Shown: positions 27,092 through 35,812 of the stretch, one piece after another
Layout of the letters: every line of letters starts with the position of its first letter
How positions within the stretch are numbered: position 1 is the first letter of the stretch
NCBI GenBank assembly: GCA_903935205.1
Contig: CAIZQU010000147.1
Location: 1-38,325 of the forward strand
Direction of reading: 5' to 3'
From: an uncultured cyanobacterium
GTDB taxonomy: Bacteria; Cyanobacteriota; Cyanobacteriia; PCC-6307; Cyanobiaceae
Length of the DNA: 38,325 nt
Program-made: the position numbers and the translations under genes
The notes under the pieces: generated by a model
What the model was told of the DNA's origin: nothing
What the model saw: only the letters and a program-made list of their open reading frames with translations
Database searches by the model: none

Positions 27092-28633
27092 TCAGGCTAG
27101 GACCGCCGCGGGCAGCAGCTCAGCCCGGGCGGCCTCCAGGGCGGCCAGGCCGCGGCGCTCGATCTCGCTGGCATAGGCGGTCCAGGTGCCCTGGCCCCAG
27201 TAGCGGAAGCAGCTGGTTTCGAGCAGCAGCAGCTGGAGCAGCGCCTCCTGGTAGAGGGGGCTGGCGCTGAGGGCCGGATCCTCGGCCAGCAAGGGATCGA
27301 ACAGCTGGTGGAAGCGGGCGCTGAGCTGCTGCATCGGGCCGAGCACGTTGGCGTAGCCCTCCACCCAGCTGAGGTTGTTGGTCCAGGAGGCGCCGGCCAT
27401 CGAGAACGACGGATCGCTGGCCTGGAGCGCGGCGATCGCGGCCTGCAGGGCGTCGGTGCTGACGGGGCCGGTTGGAGCGGCGTCGCCGGCTGGGTCGCCA
27501 TCGGGGTCACCCGTGGATCGGCCGAGCTGTCGCCAGAGCTTGTGCTGCTGCACCGCCTGGATCTCCGGGTAGTCGGCCGCTGTGAACCCGGCCGCCGCCA
27601 GCAGCTCCAGATATTCACCGCCGTTGATCGCCACCGTGCGGGGGCCGCTGCCCTCCTGGGCGGCGAGGCGCTGGTGGGCCTGGAGGAAGGCGGGCGGAAA
27701 TTCGTTCATCATCACGCCGCCGTTCTCACCATCGGCGATCTGGGCCACGATCGGCGGCAGCCGCCGGCCGGCCAGGGTCAGGGGTTCGAGCCCCAGGGCC
27801 TCGTAGCAGGGCTGCATCTGACCCACCAATTTGGTATCGGAACCCTGGGTTTTGATCAGGGCCACGATCGAGGCGCTGGCGCCGCTGCTGCTACGGGCCA
27901 CCAGGCGATTGGGGATGTAGCGCTGTTCGTGGCGCAGCGGTGAGCCATCGGGATTCTCCACGCTGTGCTCCTGCACCAGCAGCCAGCGGTAGCCGCAGGC
28001 GTTGAGGGCTTCGATCAGGGCGTGGAGGGTGTCGGGGTGATTGGGCAGGGCCATCTCCGGCAGCGAGAACCCGGTCACCCGCTGCAGGGCTTCGGCGCCG
28101 AACAGGGTGGCGAAATGCTGTTGCCAGGCCTGGATCTGCAGCTTCAGATCGGGGATCGGCGTGGAGGGGGCCACGGCGTGGCTCCAGAAGCTGCCCAACC
28201 ATTCCACATGGGGTTGCAGCAGCGGATCATTGCTGAGACGTTGCAGGGCGTCGAGGATGTCGTGGCGCCCCATCTGCTCGAAGCCCCAGAGGAGGTTGCC
28301 GGAATAATCGAGCATGATCCGCGGCCGGCAGCCCTGCGCGATCAGCGGCGGCAGGAGTTCGGCGAGACGCTTATAGCAATGGGCGAATGGTTCGGCGTTG
28401 TGGTTATCACCTTCTCCGGGGTGCTCCAGCATGTATTGGAGATGGCTGATCAGTTCTCCCTGGTGGCCGGCCGGAATCGTCGGCTGGTGCATGTGCAGGG
28501 CGCAGGCGAAGGCCGAGCGGATCTCCTCCAGCCGCAGATCGGTGCGCGGCAGGAACACCGGCGTTCGGTGCTGCAGCAGGGTCTGGATCTCGGAGTCGCG
28601 GCCGGCGATCGGCGGCAGGTCTGGGGTGCTCAT
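27092..28633 (-). CDS. Glycoside hydrolase family 57 protein
   Basis: A 513-residue cytoplasmic enzyme. Near the N-terminus A-L-H-M-H-Q-P-T-I-P gives the first GH57 motif (H-x-H-Q-P). Further family-like parts are M-L-D-Y-S-G-N-L-L-W-G-F, H-V-E-W-L-G-S-F-W-S-H, F-S-L-P-E-M-A-L-P and G-Y-R-W-L-L-V-Q-E-H. The C-terminal third is helical and ends in a region rich in Trp and Tyr (E-T-S-C-F-R-Y-W-G-Q-G-T-W), common in GH57 alpha-glucan enzymes. I start at the ATG at 28631-28633 (M-S-T-P-D-L-P); the frame is open 32 codons upstream but that piece is Ala-rich. GH57 members act on alpha-1,4 or 1,6 glucans, so a role in glycogen metabolism is likely; I cannot say which step. A short Asp/Gly/Pro insert lies near residue 375. 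Confidence 0.85.
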   Translation of the reverse strand: MSTPDLPPIAGRDSEIQTLLQHRTPVFLPRTDLRLEEIRSAFACALHMHQPTIPAGHQGELISHLQYMLEHPGEGDNHNAEPFAHCYKRLAELLPPLIAQGCRPRIMLDYSGNLLWGFEQMGRHDILDALQRLSNDPLLQPHVEWLGSFWSHAVAPSTPIPDLKLQIQAWQQHFATLFGAEALQRVTGFSLPEMALPNHPDTLHALIEALNACGYRWLLVQEHSVENPDGSPLRHEQRYIPNRLVARSSSGASASIVALIKTQGSDTKLVGQMQPCYEALGLEPLTLAGRRLPPIVAQIADGENGGVMMNEFPPAFLQAHQRLAAQEGSGPRTVAINGGEYLELLAAAGFTAADYPEIQAVQQHKLWRQLGRSTGDPDGDPAGDAAPTGPVSTDALQAAIAALQASDPSFSMAGASWTNNLSWVEGYANVLGPMQQLSARFHQLFDPLLAEDPALSASPLYQEALLQLLLLETSCFRYWGQGTWTAYASEIERRGLAALEAARAELLPAAVLA

Positions 28634-28738
28634 CGGGGCTGCGGCGGCAAGGGCCCGTGCGAACAAGCCCATCCAACCAGCCGATGGAGCCGGCGTTGCG
28701 GCCGGATCCGCTGCGGCGCTGAAACCCACACCGGCGGT

Positions 28739-31700
28739 TCAGGCGCTGGCCAGGGCGGTGCTGATCTGCAGCATTGAGCGGGTCAGGCCTGGCAGGCCGA
28801 GGAATTCCAGCTGGTTGCCCCCCCATTCGATCACGCTGGAGCCGGCGCTGGAGCTGAAGCTGGGCTCGGGGTTGGTCTGGCCGGCGCCGGCCCAGAGTTC
28901 GAGGCGGTCGCGGCTGGGATCGAAGCCGCTGAGCTGATCCCTGGCGCCGCTGCCGAGGCGGTACTGGAGGGTGTCGATGCCGGCACCCAGCTCGAAGCGA
29001 TTGAAGCCGGCGCCACCGAAGATCAGGCTGTCGCCGCCGCCGCTGCGGAAGGTGTCGTCCGCTGCGGAGCCCCAGAACACCGAGGTGCCCCGGGCGGCGC
29101 CCTGGACGGTCATGGCGGTGCCGGCGTAATCGGGGCTGGTGAGATCGACGATCGAGGTGCCGCCGCCGCTGCCCATCCGGATCGTGTCGACCTGCAGCAG
29201 CCGCTGGCTGGAGAGGCGGCCGCTGCTGTCGGGGCTGAGGCTCAGGTCGGCGTGGAAGGCGGTGTAGGCGTCGTGGAGGAAGAAGGCGGAGTCCTTGTCG
29301 GGTTCGAGGTTGATCGTGGTGGTGGCGGCGGGAAGGGCCTGGGCCACGAAGGCATAACGGGCCAGGCCCTGCAGGTTGAGGCGCTGTCCGGTGCCCACCG
29401 AGCCGGGGCTGCCGGCGTTCCAGGCGGCATGGTCGGCGTCCCAGGTCTGGCTGGAGCGGGCGTTGAGGCTGAGGTCGAGGGGGGTGCGGGCCTCGATCAG
29501 GTCGGGGGAGCCGTTGCTCGTCACCGCGGCGTAGACCACGGCCGGATCGTTGAGCAGCAGGTGGCTGCCTCCGGGTTGGTTGGCGAGGGTGTGGGAGGCC
29601 CTCCCGGCGTCTCCCACCACGGCGATCCGCTCGACCACCGTGCGCTCCGGCAGGCCGGCCAGGGCGGGGCTGGTGGCGCTGACCTCAAAGCTGTCGCTGC
29701 CGGCGTAGGCCTCGGAGGGTTGGTAGGTGAAGGCACCGCTGAGGGGATCGAGGCTCACCGTGCCGAAGGAGGGCTGCCGCACCAGGGCGTACTGGCGCTG
29801 GTCGGGGCTGGCCTGGAGGCGGGCCTGCTCGATCACCACCACCGGTTCGGTGATGTCCTCGAACAGGGCGCCGCTGTTCTGGGCACCCCAGCCGCTGTCG
29901 TTGCCGCCGCTGGCGCCATTGCGCAGCGGCGCCTTGGCGATCGCGTCGAACACCTCCAGGCCGCTGCTCACCGCCCCGAACACGGCATAGCCGGCGCTGC
30001 CGCTCTGGTCGCTGGCGGTGGGGGCGGTGTCGTTGAGGAAGCCGTTGCTGACCACGTTCACGAAGAACTGGTTGGTGGCGCTGTGGGGTTGGTTGGTGCG
30101 GGCCATGGCGATGGTGCCCCGCAGGTTGCTCAGACCGCTGCTGAGGGTGCCCTCCAGGGTGATCGGGCCGAAGGTGGTGGCGGCGCCGAAGCCGCTACCG
30201 CTGCGTTGGTCGGCGCTGAAACCGCCGCCCTGCACCATGAAGCCATCGATCACCCGATGGAAGACGGTGCGGTCGTAGAGGGTTTCGCGGGCGTAGCGGA
30301 GGGCGTTGAGGGCGGTGAGCGGCGCGCGGTCGACCGCCAGGCGCAGGCTCACGGCGGCGCTGCTGCCGGGAAAGGCGGAGAGGTTGCGGCTGGCGCCGAG
30401 GCTGGTGGTGTAGGTGGTGTCGCTGAGGTTGAGGTTGAGCTGGGGTCGGGCCAGGCCGATCGGTCGCACCTGGGCGACGACCCGGTTGGCGCTGAGGCTG
30501 AATGACTGCTGGGGCGAGGAGGGAGCGGGGGCGACCAGCAGCACCAGCTCCTGGCTGCCGGCCGCAGCGCCGGCCAGATCGGTGAGGGGGAGGCTGAGGG
30601 TATCGGGGAGGGTGGCGCTCCAGCCGTAGAGCTCGGGCAGCTCGGCATAAGGGGTGTAGACGGCATTGCCGAGGGCATCGAGGCTGAGCCGACCGGTGAG
30701 GGCGGCGTAGGTGCCGGCCTGGAAGCGGCGGTTGCTGCCCGGATTGAGCTGGAAGCTGGTGCTGGTCGGCAGACCCTGGGCGTCGAGGGGCTGGATGGCG
30801 ATCTGGTAAGCGCTCAGGCCGGTGCCGGAGAACTGGAGCAGGCCGGTGGGGCCATCGCCGCTGGGTCGATCGGGCCAGATGCCGGAGCTGCTGCCCGCCA
30901 CCACCAACCGCCCCAGGCTGTCGCTGACAACGGCACCGGGCAGCTCGACACCGCCGTTGCCGCTGGCGATGCTGGCGCTGGCGAGCAGCTGGCCGGCGGT
31001 GCTGTAGCTGGCCAGCTGCAGGTCGGCGCCGTCGCCGTAGAGCAGCTCCAGCCGGCCGTTGGCCAGGGAGAGCCTGGGGTTGATCTCATCGCGCAGCGAG
31101 GCGCTGAGCTGGCGGGCCCAGAGCTGCTGACCGTTGAGATCGAAGGCGGCGAGCATCACATCGGCGTCGAGGCGGCCGGCATCGCGGGTGGCGTTGGCGC
31201 CGGGCAGCAGGCCGCGGCTGGTGCCGGCCACGTAGAGGGTGGAGGCATCGCAGACCAGGGCGGTGAGGCGATCGGCGGCGCTGGCGCTGCCGAAGCTGCG
31301 CTCCCAGCTGCGGTTGCCGCTGGCGTCGTAGGCGGCCAGATAGGCCTGCTGTTCACCGTTGCTGCCGCTCTGGTAGCCCGCCACCAGGATCGTGCCGGCG
31401 GCGCTGCCACTGGGCACCACGGCCACGGCATCGAGGCCGTCATCGCCGGCGCCGCCGATCAGGCGGGTGATGGTGGTGTTGGCGATGATCGTCAGCAGGC
31501 CATCGCCGAGGCCGCGATCGCCGCCGCTGGGGGCGGCATTGGCCTTGGTGGCCCCATCGATGCTGCCATTCCCCCGGGTCACCCCCACCAGCACGATCTG
31601 GCCGCTCGGGGTGATGGCGATGTCGTTGAACTGGTCGTCGGTGGCGGTGGTGCTGGCCAGGGTGAGGCTGTCGCTCCAGTCGCCGGAGGCGTTGAACAGG

Positions 31701-32014
31701 GCGATGATCGCGTCGCGGTGGCCGCCGCTGGCCGCCGTCTGGAAGCCCGCCGCCAGCACGTTGCTGCCCCAGGGCACGGCCGCGAAAAAGACATCGTCGC
31801 CGCTGCTGCCGCCATTCCATTGCCAGATCACCCGGCCGCGCAGGTCCCGCAGGGCCAGGTGCTGGTCGCTGTCGCTGCGGTTGGGGCCGCTGCTGGTGCG
31901 GTAGCCGGCCACCAGCAGCTGGCCGGCGCTGGTCAGGGCCAGATCGTTGTAGCCCTCTGAACCCGCCGCCGATCCGCCGGTGATCCGCCAGGGCTCAGGG
32001 GAGAGGGCGGGCAT
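28739..32014 (-). CDS. Large cyclophilin-type PPIase with propeller-like and RTX-like regions
   Basis: A 1091-residue mosaic protein. Residues 1-390 contain repeated strands of the type L-V-A-G-Y/L-V-V-A-G with A-Y-D-A-S-G-N, resembling a beta-propeller of bacterial surface proteins. A cyclophilin domain spans about 535-720: Y-D-R-T-V-F-H-R-V-I-D-G-F-M-V-Q-G-G-G-F, G-T-I-A-M-A-R-T-N-Q-P-H-S-A-T-N-Q-F-F-V-N and Y-A-V-F-G-A-V-S-S-G-L-E-V-F-D. It has the catalytic Arg in F-H-R and the Q-F-F-V motif. Then comes a cadherin-like segment (F-T-Y-Q-P-S-E-A-Y-A-G-S-D-S-F). The last 130 residues have an RTX-like stretch G-G-G-D-S-L-I-F-G-G-A-G-F-N-R-F and end in a D-R-L-E-L-W / G-L-T type C-terminus. 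No N-terminal signal is present; type I secretion is therefore inferred. 105 bp separate it from the GH57 gene. Confidence 0.85.
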   Translation of the reverse strand: MPALSPEPWRITGGSAAGSEGYNDLALTSAGQLLVAGYRTSSGPNRSDSDQHLALRDLRGRVIWQWNGGSSGDDVFFAAVPWGSNVLAAGFQTAASGGHRDAIIALFNASGDWSDSLTLASTTATDDQFNDIAITPSGQIVLVGVTRGNGSIDGATKANAAPSGGDRGLGDGLLTIIANTTITRLIGGAGDDGLDAVAVVPSGSAAGTILVAGYQSGSNGEQQAYLAAYDASGNRSWERSFGSASAADRLTALVCDASTLYVAGTSRGLLPGANATRDAGRLDADVMLAAFDLNGQQLWARQLSASLRDEINPRLSLANGRLELLYGDGADLQLASYSTAGQLLASASIASGNGGVELPGAVVSDSLGRLVVAGSSSGIWPDRPSGDGPTGLLQFSGTGLSAYQIAIQPLDAQGLPTSTSFQLNPGSNRRFQAGTYAALTGRLSLDALGNAVYTPYAELPELYGWSATLPDTLSLPLTDLAGAAAGSQELVLLVAPAPSSPQQSFSLSANRVVAQVRPIGLARPQLNLNLSDTTYTTSLGASRNLSAFPGSSAAVSLRLAVDRAPLTALNALRYARETLYDRTVFHRVIDGFMVQGGGFSADQRSGSGFGAATTFGPITLEGTLSSGLSNLRGTIAMARTNQPHSATNQFFVNVVSNGFLNDTAPTASDQSGSAGYAVFGAVSSGLEVFDAIAKAPLRNGASGGNDSGWGAQNSGALFEDITEPVVVIEQARLQASPDQRQYALVRQPSFGTVSLDPLSGAFTYQPSEAYAGSDSFEVSATSPALAGLPERTVVERIAVVGDAGRASHTLANQPGGSHLLLNDPAVVYAAVTSNGSPDLIEARTPLDLSLNARSSQTWDADHAAWNAGSPGSVGTGQRLNLQGLARYAFVAQALPAATTTINLEPDKDSAFFLHDAYTAFHADLSLSPDSSGRLSSQRLLQVDTIRMGSGGGTSIVDLTSPDYAGTAMTVQGAARGTSVFWGSAADDTFRSGGGDSLIFGGAGFNRFELGAGIDTLQYRLGSGARDQLSGFDPSRDRLELWAGAGQTNPEPSFSSSAGSSVIEWGGNQLEFLGLPGLTRSMLQISTALASA

Positions 32015-32224
32015 CGGGCGGGGGGTGGCCGGTCGTGGCCATTCTGGCCGAGGTTGGAGGCGCGGAGGGCGATGGGCCGCAGGGGAGCGGGGTGTGGATC
32101 ACCGCTGCCGAGGCGGGGGAGGCCGGGGCTGTCTCCAGATCTGCGGACCATGCATCGGCGATCGCGCCCTGGCCTGGCCCGTGCCCTGGAGTCCTCCGGC
32201 CTCCCATCCCACCGGCCCTCAGCT

Positions 32225-33496
32225 TCAGCCGCCGCCCGTCCCCGACGCCTCGCTGCCCCGCTCCAGGCCCCAGCGGCGCCGCCAGGCGCTGCTGGAGCTG
32301 CGCTCGCCGCGGGCCTGGGCCGCGGCCTGGGCCTGGTGGCGCCGGGCCAGGATCGCGGCGGCGCTGGCGGTTCCCGCCGGATCCCGGTATGGCTCTCCGG
32401 CACCGCTGGCCAGGTGGTCCCATTCCATGGCGGTCAGCGGTCGCCACAGGGTGGAGGGGGCCAGCGGCCGGGGGCTGGCCACGGTGCCGCCGCTCCAGTG
32501 GTGCGCCTGGCGCCGATGGGGGAGCTGCCCGGTGGGTGCGCTGGGGGCCGGCAGAGCGGCCAGGTGGAGGTGTGCCAGCCGCAGGGCCTGGCGCACCGCC
32601 GCGGCGGAGCAGTAGCTGATCCAGCGGCCCTGGGGCGCCAGCAGCCGGGCCAGCCGGGCCAGGAACTCGCAGCTCCAGAGCTGGGGACAGCGTTGGGGTG
32701 AGAAGGCGTCATGCCAGATCAGGTCGATGGCGCCGCCGGGCTCGCCGCCGCAGCCCGCTTCGAGGGCCTCCAGGCGTTGGCGGGCGTCGCCCCAGAGCAT
32801 CCGGCCCGCTGAGCTGGCCTGGCGCCAGCGGCCGTGGTGCTGCAGGGATTCGAGGCAGGCCAGGGTCCGGGGCGGCCAGGGGTCGCGGAAGGCCGGCTGG
32901 GCCAGGGCGAGGGCCAGGGGCCGGGGATCGAGCTCCAGGCCCCACCATTGCAGGGCGAGGCCCCGATCGGCGCAGGCCTCCAGCAGCAGGGCCAGGTTGC
33001 TGCCCGTGCCGGCGCAGACCTCCAGCACGCGCAGAGGCTGGCCGCGCTGGAACCGCCCCAGCTCGGAGGGGTGCAGAAAGGTTTCGCGGCCTTCGCGCAG
33101 GGCGCCGCGGGCGCTGTGGAAGCCCTCGCCGAAGGCGGCGCTCCAGAGGCTGAGGCTGCCATCGCCGCCGCGGCGGATCGCCAGGTCGCCGGCCGTTGCT
33201 TCGCTGCTGGTGGCTTTGGCGTCGCTGGCTCCAGCGTCGGTGGCTCCACGGTTGGTGGCGGCAGCGCTGGTGGCCCTGCGGCCGGCGTGGCCGTCCGTTC
33301 CAGCCGATCGGGCCGCGCCTCCTTCCCCAGGCGCCGTGCCGCCTGCCGCCCCACCGGCCCCGCCGCAGGGGTCTGCGCTGCCCGTTTCCGTGGCGTCCGC
33401 TTCCCTTCCGCCCCCGCCGCCACCCTCAGCGCCGCAGGCATCAGGCGCGCAGGCGTCAGCGTCGTCGGCGTCAGCGCCGCAGGCGGGCCAGGTCAT
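32225..33496 (-). CDS. MnmD-like tRNA U34 methyltransferase with long low-complexity N-terminus
   Basis: A 423-residue protein. Residues about 125-380 are a SAM-dependent methyltransferase of the MnmC N-domain/MnmD type: [16 protein letters not shown]-x-G-A, the SAM loop [23 protein letters not shown], and [18 protein letters not shown]. It should methylate the aminomethyl group of 5-aminomethyl-2-thiouridine in tRNA. The first 120 residues are Ala/Gly/Asp-rich and made largely by two 15-bp tandem arrays. No GTG or ATG occurs between these and the domain, so translation must begin at 33496 (M-T-W-P-A-C-G) or the ATG at 33556. The start lies inside the 3' end of aroA (26-bp overlap). Assignment rests on motifs; other DUF752-like methyltransferases are possible. 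Confidence 0.8.
   Translation of the reverse strand: MTWPACGADADDADACAPDACGAEGGGGGGREADATETGSADPCGGAGGAAGGTAPGEGGAARSAGTDGHAGRRATSAAATNRGATDAGASDAKATSSEATAGDLAIRRGGDGSLSLWSAAFGEGFHSARGALREGRETFLHPSELGRFQRGQPLRVLEVCAGTGSNLALLLEACADRGLALQWWGLELDPRPLALALAQPAFRDPWPPRTLACLESLQHHGRWRQASSAGRMLWGDARQRLEALEAGCGGEPGGAIDLIWHDAFSPQRCPQLWSCEFLARLARLLAPQGRWISYCSAAAVRQALRLAHLHLAALPAPSAPTGQLPHRRQAHHWSGGTVASPRPLAPSTLWRPLTAMEWDHLASGAGEPYRDPAGTASAAAILARRHQAQAAAQARGERSSSSAWRRRWGLERGSEASGTGGG
33195..33284 (-). repeat. 15-bp tandem array in the mnmD-like gene, six units
   Basis: Units start at 33195, 33210, 33225, 33240, 33255 and 33270, with consensus GTGGCTCCAGCGTCG. In frame they encode pentapeptides such as [15 protein letters not shown] and ATSSE, just before the methyltransferase domain. 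Confidence 0.87.
33429..33488 (-). repeat. 15-bp tandem array spanning the aroA stop codon, four units
   Basis: Units 33429-33443, 33444-33458, 33459-33473 and 33474-33488, consensus GCGCCGCAGGCGTCA. On the minus strand each is CTGCGGCGC followed by TGA or a close variant, that is, the last codons and stop of aroA. The array is both the 3' end of aroA and, in another frame, the start of the mnmD-like protein ([20 protein letters not shown]). Confidence 0.88.
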
Positions 33497-34730
33497 CCCA
33501 GAAGCCCGGGTACGACACGGCGGCGGCGGCGCTGTCGTGCAGCAGGGTGTCGCCACGGGCCACCAGGGAGGCCACCGCCAGGCTCATCGCCACCCGGTGG
33601 TCGGTCTCGCTGTCGACCTCGGCACCCTGGAGGGATGTGCTGCCCTGGATGGTCAGCCCATCGGGGTGCTCCTCCAGCCGGGCCCCCATCGCGCCCAGCT
33701 GGCGGGCCATCACCGCCAGCCGGTCCGTTTCCTTGACCCGCAGCTCCTCGGCGCTGCTGATCCGGCTCACCCCCTCGGCGCAGCAGGCCGCCACCGCCAG
33801 CACGGGGATCTCATCCACCAGCCGCGGGATCAGGTCACCGCCGATGGTGAAGGCCCGCAGGGGCCCGTGTTCCACGGCCAGGTCGCCCACCGGTTCGCCG
33901 GCCACATCGCGGCGATGGAGCACGGTGATGCGGGCACCCATCTGCTCCAGCACCTCGAGGATGCCGGTGCGGCTGGGGTTGAGGCCCACGTTCTCGACCG
34001 TGAGGGCGGCGCCGGGGGTGATGGCACCGGCCACCAACCAGAAGGCCGCTGAACTGATGTCGCCGGGCACCACCACCTGCTGGCCGCGCAGGTCGGCGCC
34101 GGGGGTCACGGTGACCTCGGTGCCGTCGGGGCCGGCCACCACCAGATCGGCGCCGAAGGCCCGCAGCATCCGTTCGCTGTGGTCGCGGGAGAGGGCGGGT
34201 TCGATCACGGTGGTGGGGCCCTGGGCGGTGAGGGCGGCCAGGAGCAGGGCGCTCTTGACCTGGGCCGAGGCCACGGGGGTGCGGATCGTGGTGCCGCTGA
34301 GGTGCTGGCCGGCGATTGCCAGGGGGGCCAGGTTGCCGCCGTCGCGGCCGTGGATGGCGGCGCCCATCTGGGCCAGCGGTGCACCGACCCGCCGCATCGG
34401 CCGGCGCCGCAGGGAGGCGTCGCCGGTGAGCACGAAATGGCGGCCGGCCCGTCCGGCCAGCAGGCCGAGCATCAGGCGCATGGTGGTGCCGGAGTTGCCG
34501 CAGTCGAGGATGTCCTCCGGTTCGCGGAAGCCATCGAGGCCCACGCCGGCCACGACCACCTCCCGCCCGGCCTCGATCGGACTCACCGCCACCCCCATGG
34601 CCCGCAGGCAGGCGGCGGTGCTGAGCGGATCCTCCGCCGGCAGCAGGCCTTCGATCCGGGTTTCGCCGGTGGCGATGGCACCGAACAGCAGGGCCCGGTG
34701 TGAGATCGACTTATCCCCCGGCACCCGCAC
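33471..34730 (-). CDS. aroA: 3-phosphoshikimate 1-carboxyvinyltransferase (EPSP synthase)
   Basis: A shikimate-pathway enzyme that joins phosphoenolpyruvate to shikimate 3-phosphate. Diagnostic motifs: [14 protein letters not shown] at the start, [37 protein letters not shown], the [12 protein letters not shown] segment, [10 protein letters not shown], and R-V-K-E-T-D-R-L near 330. The sequence gives 419 residues from a GTG at 34728-34730, which cuts the family's usual N-terminus: in-frame upstream codons read G-G-G-S-L-A-G-T before the GTG, but a TAG precedes them with no ATG. An ATG at 34787-34789 is in the next frame and would fit if one base were removed near 34755-34757. The last codons are repeated as a 15-bp array. 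Confidence 0.95.
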   Translation of the reverse strand: MRVPGDKSISHRALLFGAIATGETRIEGLLPAEDPLSTAACLRAMGVAVSPIEAGREVVVAGVGLDGFREPEDILDCGNSGTTMRLMLGLLAGRAGRHFVLTGDASLRRRPMRRVGAPLAQMGAAIHGRDGGNLAPLAIAGQHLSGTTIRTPVASAQVKSALLLAALTAQGPTTVIEPALSRDHSERMLRAFGADLVVAGPDGTEVTVTPGADLRGQQVVVPGDISSAAFWLVAGAITPGAALTVENVGLNPSRTGILEVLEQMGARITVLHRRDVAGEPVGDLAVEHGPLRAFTIGGDLIPRLVDEIPVLAVAACCAEGVSRISSAEELRVKETDRLAVMARQLGAMGARLEEHPDGLTIQGSTSLQGAEVDSETDHRVAMSLAVASLVARGDTLLHDSAAAAVSYPGFWDDLARLRR

Positions 34731-35079
34731 GGTGCCCGCCAGGCTGCCGCCGCCGGGCAGGGGCGAGGGGCGCGGCGGGGGCGGCGGCGGCCATGGGGGC
34801 TGGGGGGAAGGGGAGCGGCGATCCTATGGAGGGGGCTGAGGGCGGGCTGAAGCGGGCCTGGGCCCCCAACCCTGCGGCTCTGGCCGAACGAGGGGAGGTG
34901 CCGCCGGCCAGTGGGTTCAGCCTGGTCCACGGGAAGGGCGGGTTCAGCCACTGTTGCTGCCCTGGCTTGGCTGGCCGGCTTGGCTGGCAGCCACCGGGAA
35001 GAACCGGGCAGGGTTGACGCCTGGCTGGAGCGGCCATCATCCGACCAGCGATGGCATGAGGACCGCAGGAATCATCGGA
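34731..35079. other. Upstream region of aroA, no other feature seen
   Basis: The first 60 bases probably contain the true N-terminal codons of aroA in a shifted frame. The rest is extremely G-rich between 34760 and 34860 and holds no gene, repeat or hairpin that I would defend. Confidence 0.4.
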
Positions 35080-35193
35080 AGCGGACCTGCAAGAATTTTG
35101 ATGTCCACCGGTTGAGGTCAGTGAGACTCATCTCCGGGCGAGGGGTGATGGAGGTCCGCTGGATAGGGAGAGCGTGATTCATCGAGCTGCCAT
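35080..35193. repeat. MITE-like element 1 of 4 (114 bp, decayed)
   Basis: Left end AGCGGACCTGCAAGAATTTT and following GATGTCCACCGG align with the left end of element 2; the right end GATTCATCGAGCTGCCAT aligns with GATTCTTCGAGGCGCCAT of element 2. This is the most diverged copy. A separate inverted pair AGCGGACCT (35080-35088) / AGGTCCGCT (35152-35160) lies within it. Confidence 0.55.
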
Positions 35194-35225
35194 GATGCAC
35201 GAGATTGCTGTGTTAGCCCCAGGAA

Positions 35226-35336
35226 AGGATGTCCCGAAGAACTCTGATTTCCAGCGGTTGCGCTGAATCAAGCTCCTGGCCTGGCCGGAGCAAGGCAGGC
35301 TCACGGAAGAGAAGGCGCGATTCTTCGAGGCGCCAT
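35226..35336. repeat. MITE-like element 2 of 4 (111 bp)
   Basis: Left end AGGATGTCCCGAAGAACTCT, then GATTTCCAGCGG; right end GGCGCGATTCTTCGAGGCGCC. The inner parts of both ends are inverted copies (CGAAGAA / TTCTTCG). A 13-bp tandem array begins right behind it. Confidence 0.7.
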
Positions 35337-35340
35337 GAAG

Positions 35341-35490
35341 GGATCAGCTGTGGGGATCCAGTCGAAGGGATCAACTGGAATCCAGCGCAGGAATCAATCC
35401 CAGGGGTCAACCCTGGCAATCAATCACAGGAATCAAGCGCATGAATCAACTTTGGTGGTCAATCATAACGATCATCCCCAGGGAGTAACT
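35341..35490. repeat. 13-bp tandem repeat array, about 11 units
   Basis: Eight strictly spaced units occupy 35377-35480, for example GGAATCAATCCCA, GCAATCAATCACA, GGAATCAAGCGCA and TGAATCAACTTTG; looser units flank them on both sides. The shared core is (G/A)ATCA. Short open frames across it are incidental, since 13 is not a multiple of three. Confidence 0.88.
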
Positions 35491-35530
35491 GCAGAAAGAG
35501 ACTGCAGGAGCAACCGTAGCAGGCAACTTT

Positions 35531-35642
35531 AGGGCACCTCGAAACACTGAGATTCCAGGGTCACCCAACAATTGAGACTCTTGACCCCGATAGGTCCGAC
35601 TTGATTCCGAATCGACGGAAAAGGGATTTTTCGAGGTGCCCT
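35531..35642. repeat. MITE-like element 3 of 4 (112 bp, perfect 14-bp ends)
   Basis: AGGGCACCTCGAAA at 35531-35544 is the exact inverse of TTTCGAGGTGCCCT at 35629-35642. T residues flank both sides. The interior has no open frame of interest, so mobility, if any, would need a transposase supplied in trans. Confidence 0.85.
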
Positions 35643-35644
35643 TT

Positions 35645-35756
35645 AGGGTGCCTTGAAAAGTTTTATTCCCGCTGGTGGCGCTGCATGGGGCACATGGCCT
35701 GGCTGGAGCGATGCAGGCCCATGGGGCAGGGAAGGCGCGATTCTTTGAGGTGCCCT
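35645..35756. repeat. MITE-like element 4 of 4 (112 bp)
   Basis: Starts two bases after element 3. Left end AGGGTGCCTTGAAAAG; right end TTCTTTGAGGTGCCCT, its imperfect inverse. The stretch GAAGGCGCGATTCTT before the right end is shared with element 2. The interior differs from element 3. Confidence 0.78.
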
Positions 35757-35760
35757 GCAG

Positions 35761-35812
35761 GGATCAACCACCAGGATCATCCCCGAGGATCAAGCGTAGA
35801 GATCAGGGGCTG
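35761..35812. repeat. 13-bp tandem repeat array, four units
   Basis: Units GGATCAACCACCA, GGATCATCCCCGA, GGATCAAGCGTAG and AGATCAGGGGCTG follow each other without spacer and start four bases after element 4. They match units of the longer array at 35341-35490 (shared ATCATCCCC and ATCAAGCG), so both arrays belong to one family and both lie behind the right end of an element. Confidence 0.85.

Noticed and set aside
34711-35040. 109-residue minus-strand frame upstream of aroA
   Set aside because: Not a separate gene; its end contains the ATG that may belong to a frame-shifted aroA start.
35341-35812. Possible CRISPR array or small genes in the 13-bp repeats
   Set aside because: Contiguous 13-bp units without spacers; short open frames are chance products of the repeats.
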